NCBI GenBank assembly: GCA_018825725.1
Contig: JAHKBC010000291.1
Location: 1-6,482 of the forward strand
Source: Candidatus Omnitrophota bacterium
GTDB lineage: Bacteria; Omnitrophota; Gorgyraeia; Gygaellales; Profunditerraquicolaceae
Reading direction: 5' to 3'
DNA length: 6,482 nt
The stretch's first letter is position 1, and each line of letters starts with the position of its first letter. The notes under the pieces were generated by a model, which did not search any database, had not been told where the DNA came from, and saw only the letters and a list, made by a program, of their open reading frames with translations. Below are positions 5,793 to 6,482 of the stretch, piece after piece. The position numbers were made by a program, and so were the translations under genes.

Positions 5793-6482
5793 TCTACAAA
5801 AGCTCCCTGCGTAACACCTTTAATAATATATTTATGCATCAATAAATAAACGATGATTATCGGCATTGCACTAATGGTAAGGCCCGCCATTAAGAGCGGG
5901 TAGTTGGTGACAAATTCTCCCTGAAAAGACTTTAAGGCAACTTGAAGCGGCATTAACTTACGCGAATCAAAGATAATTAAAGCCAGGATATATTCATTCC
6001 AGACATTGAGCGCGTTTAATACGACCACGACCGCAAGTGCAGGTTTTGCCAAAGGCAGCGCAACATGCCACCAGAGCCCGACCTTGGAACAACCGTCAAT
6101 ACGCGCGGCATCCTCAAATTCCTGGGGTATCTTATCAAAGAACGTCTTTAAGAGGTAAATGCTCATAGAGAGTCCGACATTGATCATGCATAGAATATAG
6201 CCGATTGAGGTATTACGTAGATGCAGCTTGTTCAAGAGTACGTAAAGGGCGACGAAACTACCCGGGATGGGAATCATCATCGCCGCCATGAAGACTATAA
6301 ACAGGAGATTCCTGCCAGGAAATCTCAATCGGCTAAAAGCATAAGCAGCCAGAGAAGAAACAAAAACGATTCCCACGACTACTGAGGTGGTATAAAAAAT
6401 ACTGTTTAAAAAATTATAGCCGAAACCGCCCTCTATCCAAGCGTTAACATAATTTTCAAAATGTAATTGTCGCGGGACCAGC
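5789..6482 (-). CDS. Sugar ABC transporter permease, MalG-type (CUT1 family), 5'-truncated by window edge
   Basis: Inner-membrane permease subunit of a binding-protein-dependent carbohydrate importer. The frame is open to the window edge: 35 codons precede the GTG at 6376, and their translation (including HFENYVNAW and NFLNSIFYTT) is typical of the start of this family, so that GTG is internal. 230 residues are visible; family members are usually about 270-280, so roughly 40-50 residues with the first membrane helix are missing. Several hydrophobic helices follow. The cytoplasmic EAA loop that docks on the ATPase is clear at visible residues 119-146: EFEDAARIDG, then the conserved ALPLAKPAL. 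The C-terminus, KGVTQGAF, matches the usual KGxTxGA ending. It ends in TGA overlapping the next ATG (ATGA, 5789-5792), so the genes are probably translationally coupled. The companion permease and binding protein would lie beyond 6482. The substrate cannot be told from sequence; a mono- or oligosaccharide is likely. Confidence 0.95.
   Translation of the reverse strand, partial: LVPRQLHFENYVNAWIEGGFGYNFLNSIFYTTSVVVGIVFVSSLAAYAFSRLRFPGRNLLFIVFMAAMMIPIPGSFVALYVLLNKLHLRNTSIGYILCMINVGLSMSIYLLKTFFDKIPQEFEDAARIDGCSKVGLWWHVALPLAKPALAVVVVLNALNVWNEYILALIIFDSRKLMPLQVALKSFQGEFVTNYPLLMAGLTISAMPIIIVYLLMHKYIIKGVTQGAFVE

Overview
The window reads as part of a carbohydrate-handling gene cluster from a Gram-negative-type, probably uncultivated bacterium. 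All five protein-coding genes lie on the minus strand, so transcription runs from high to low coordinates. Moderate-to-low GC, ATGA start/stop overlaps, strong GGAGG ribosome sites, exported TPR-like and glycosidase proteins, and AT-rich palindromic repeats built from CCAAAT/ATTGG-like words suggest a candidate phylum such as Omnitrophota. That assignment is inference from general recollection, not a search; no rRNA or marker gene is present.

Layout in the direction of transcription: (1) 6482-5789, the C-terminal 230 residues of a MalG-type (CUT1) sugar ABC transporter permease, cut by the window edge. (2) 5792-3420, joined to the permease by an ATGA overlap, a 790-residue exported protein with an alpha-helical TPR-like half followed by a clan GH-A (GH2-like) TIM-barrel glycosidase. 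Its first 38 codons or so, including part of the signal peptide core, lie in an imperfect palindromic AT-rich repeat. (3) 3419-3151, a 269-bp spacer holding two copies of a roughly 38-bp hairpin repeat, an orphan Shine-Dalgarno sequence and a possible 28-codon leader ORF. (4) 3150-2005, a secreted 381-residue protein made almost wholly of two tandem copies of a beta-rich, probably sugar-binding domain. (5) 2024-732, a membrane-anchored second GH-A glycosidase, clearly paralogous to the C-terminal half of gene 2. (6) 735-1, joined by another ATGA overlap, the N-terminal 245 residues of an exported helical, TPR-like protein that runs off the window.

A plausible working model (inference) is a compact glycan-processing system. 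The two related glycosidases and the tandem-domain protein would bind and cleave, or remodel, a polysaccharide outside the inner membrane. The ABC transporter would import the sugars, and the TPR-like parts would scaffold the envelope proteins. The substrate cannot be read from the sequence, and action on the cell's own exopolysaccharide instead of food uptake remains possible. The most unusual features are non-coding: the palindromic repeat that forms the start of the 790-residue gene, and the paired hairpin repeats with compensatory stem differences in the leader of the 381-residue gene.
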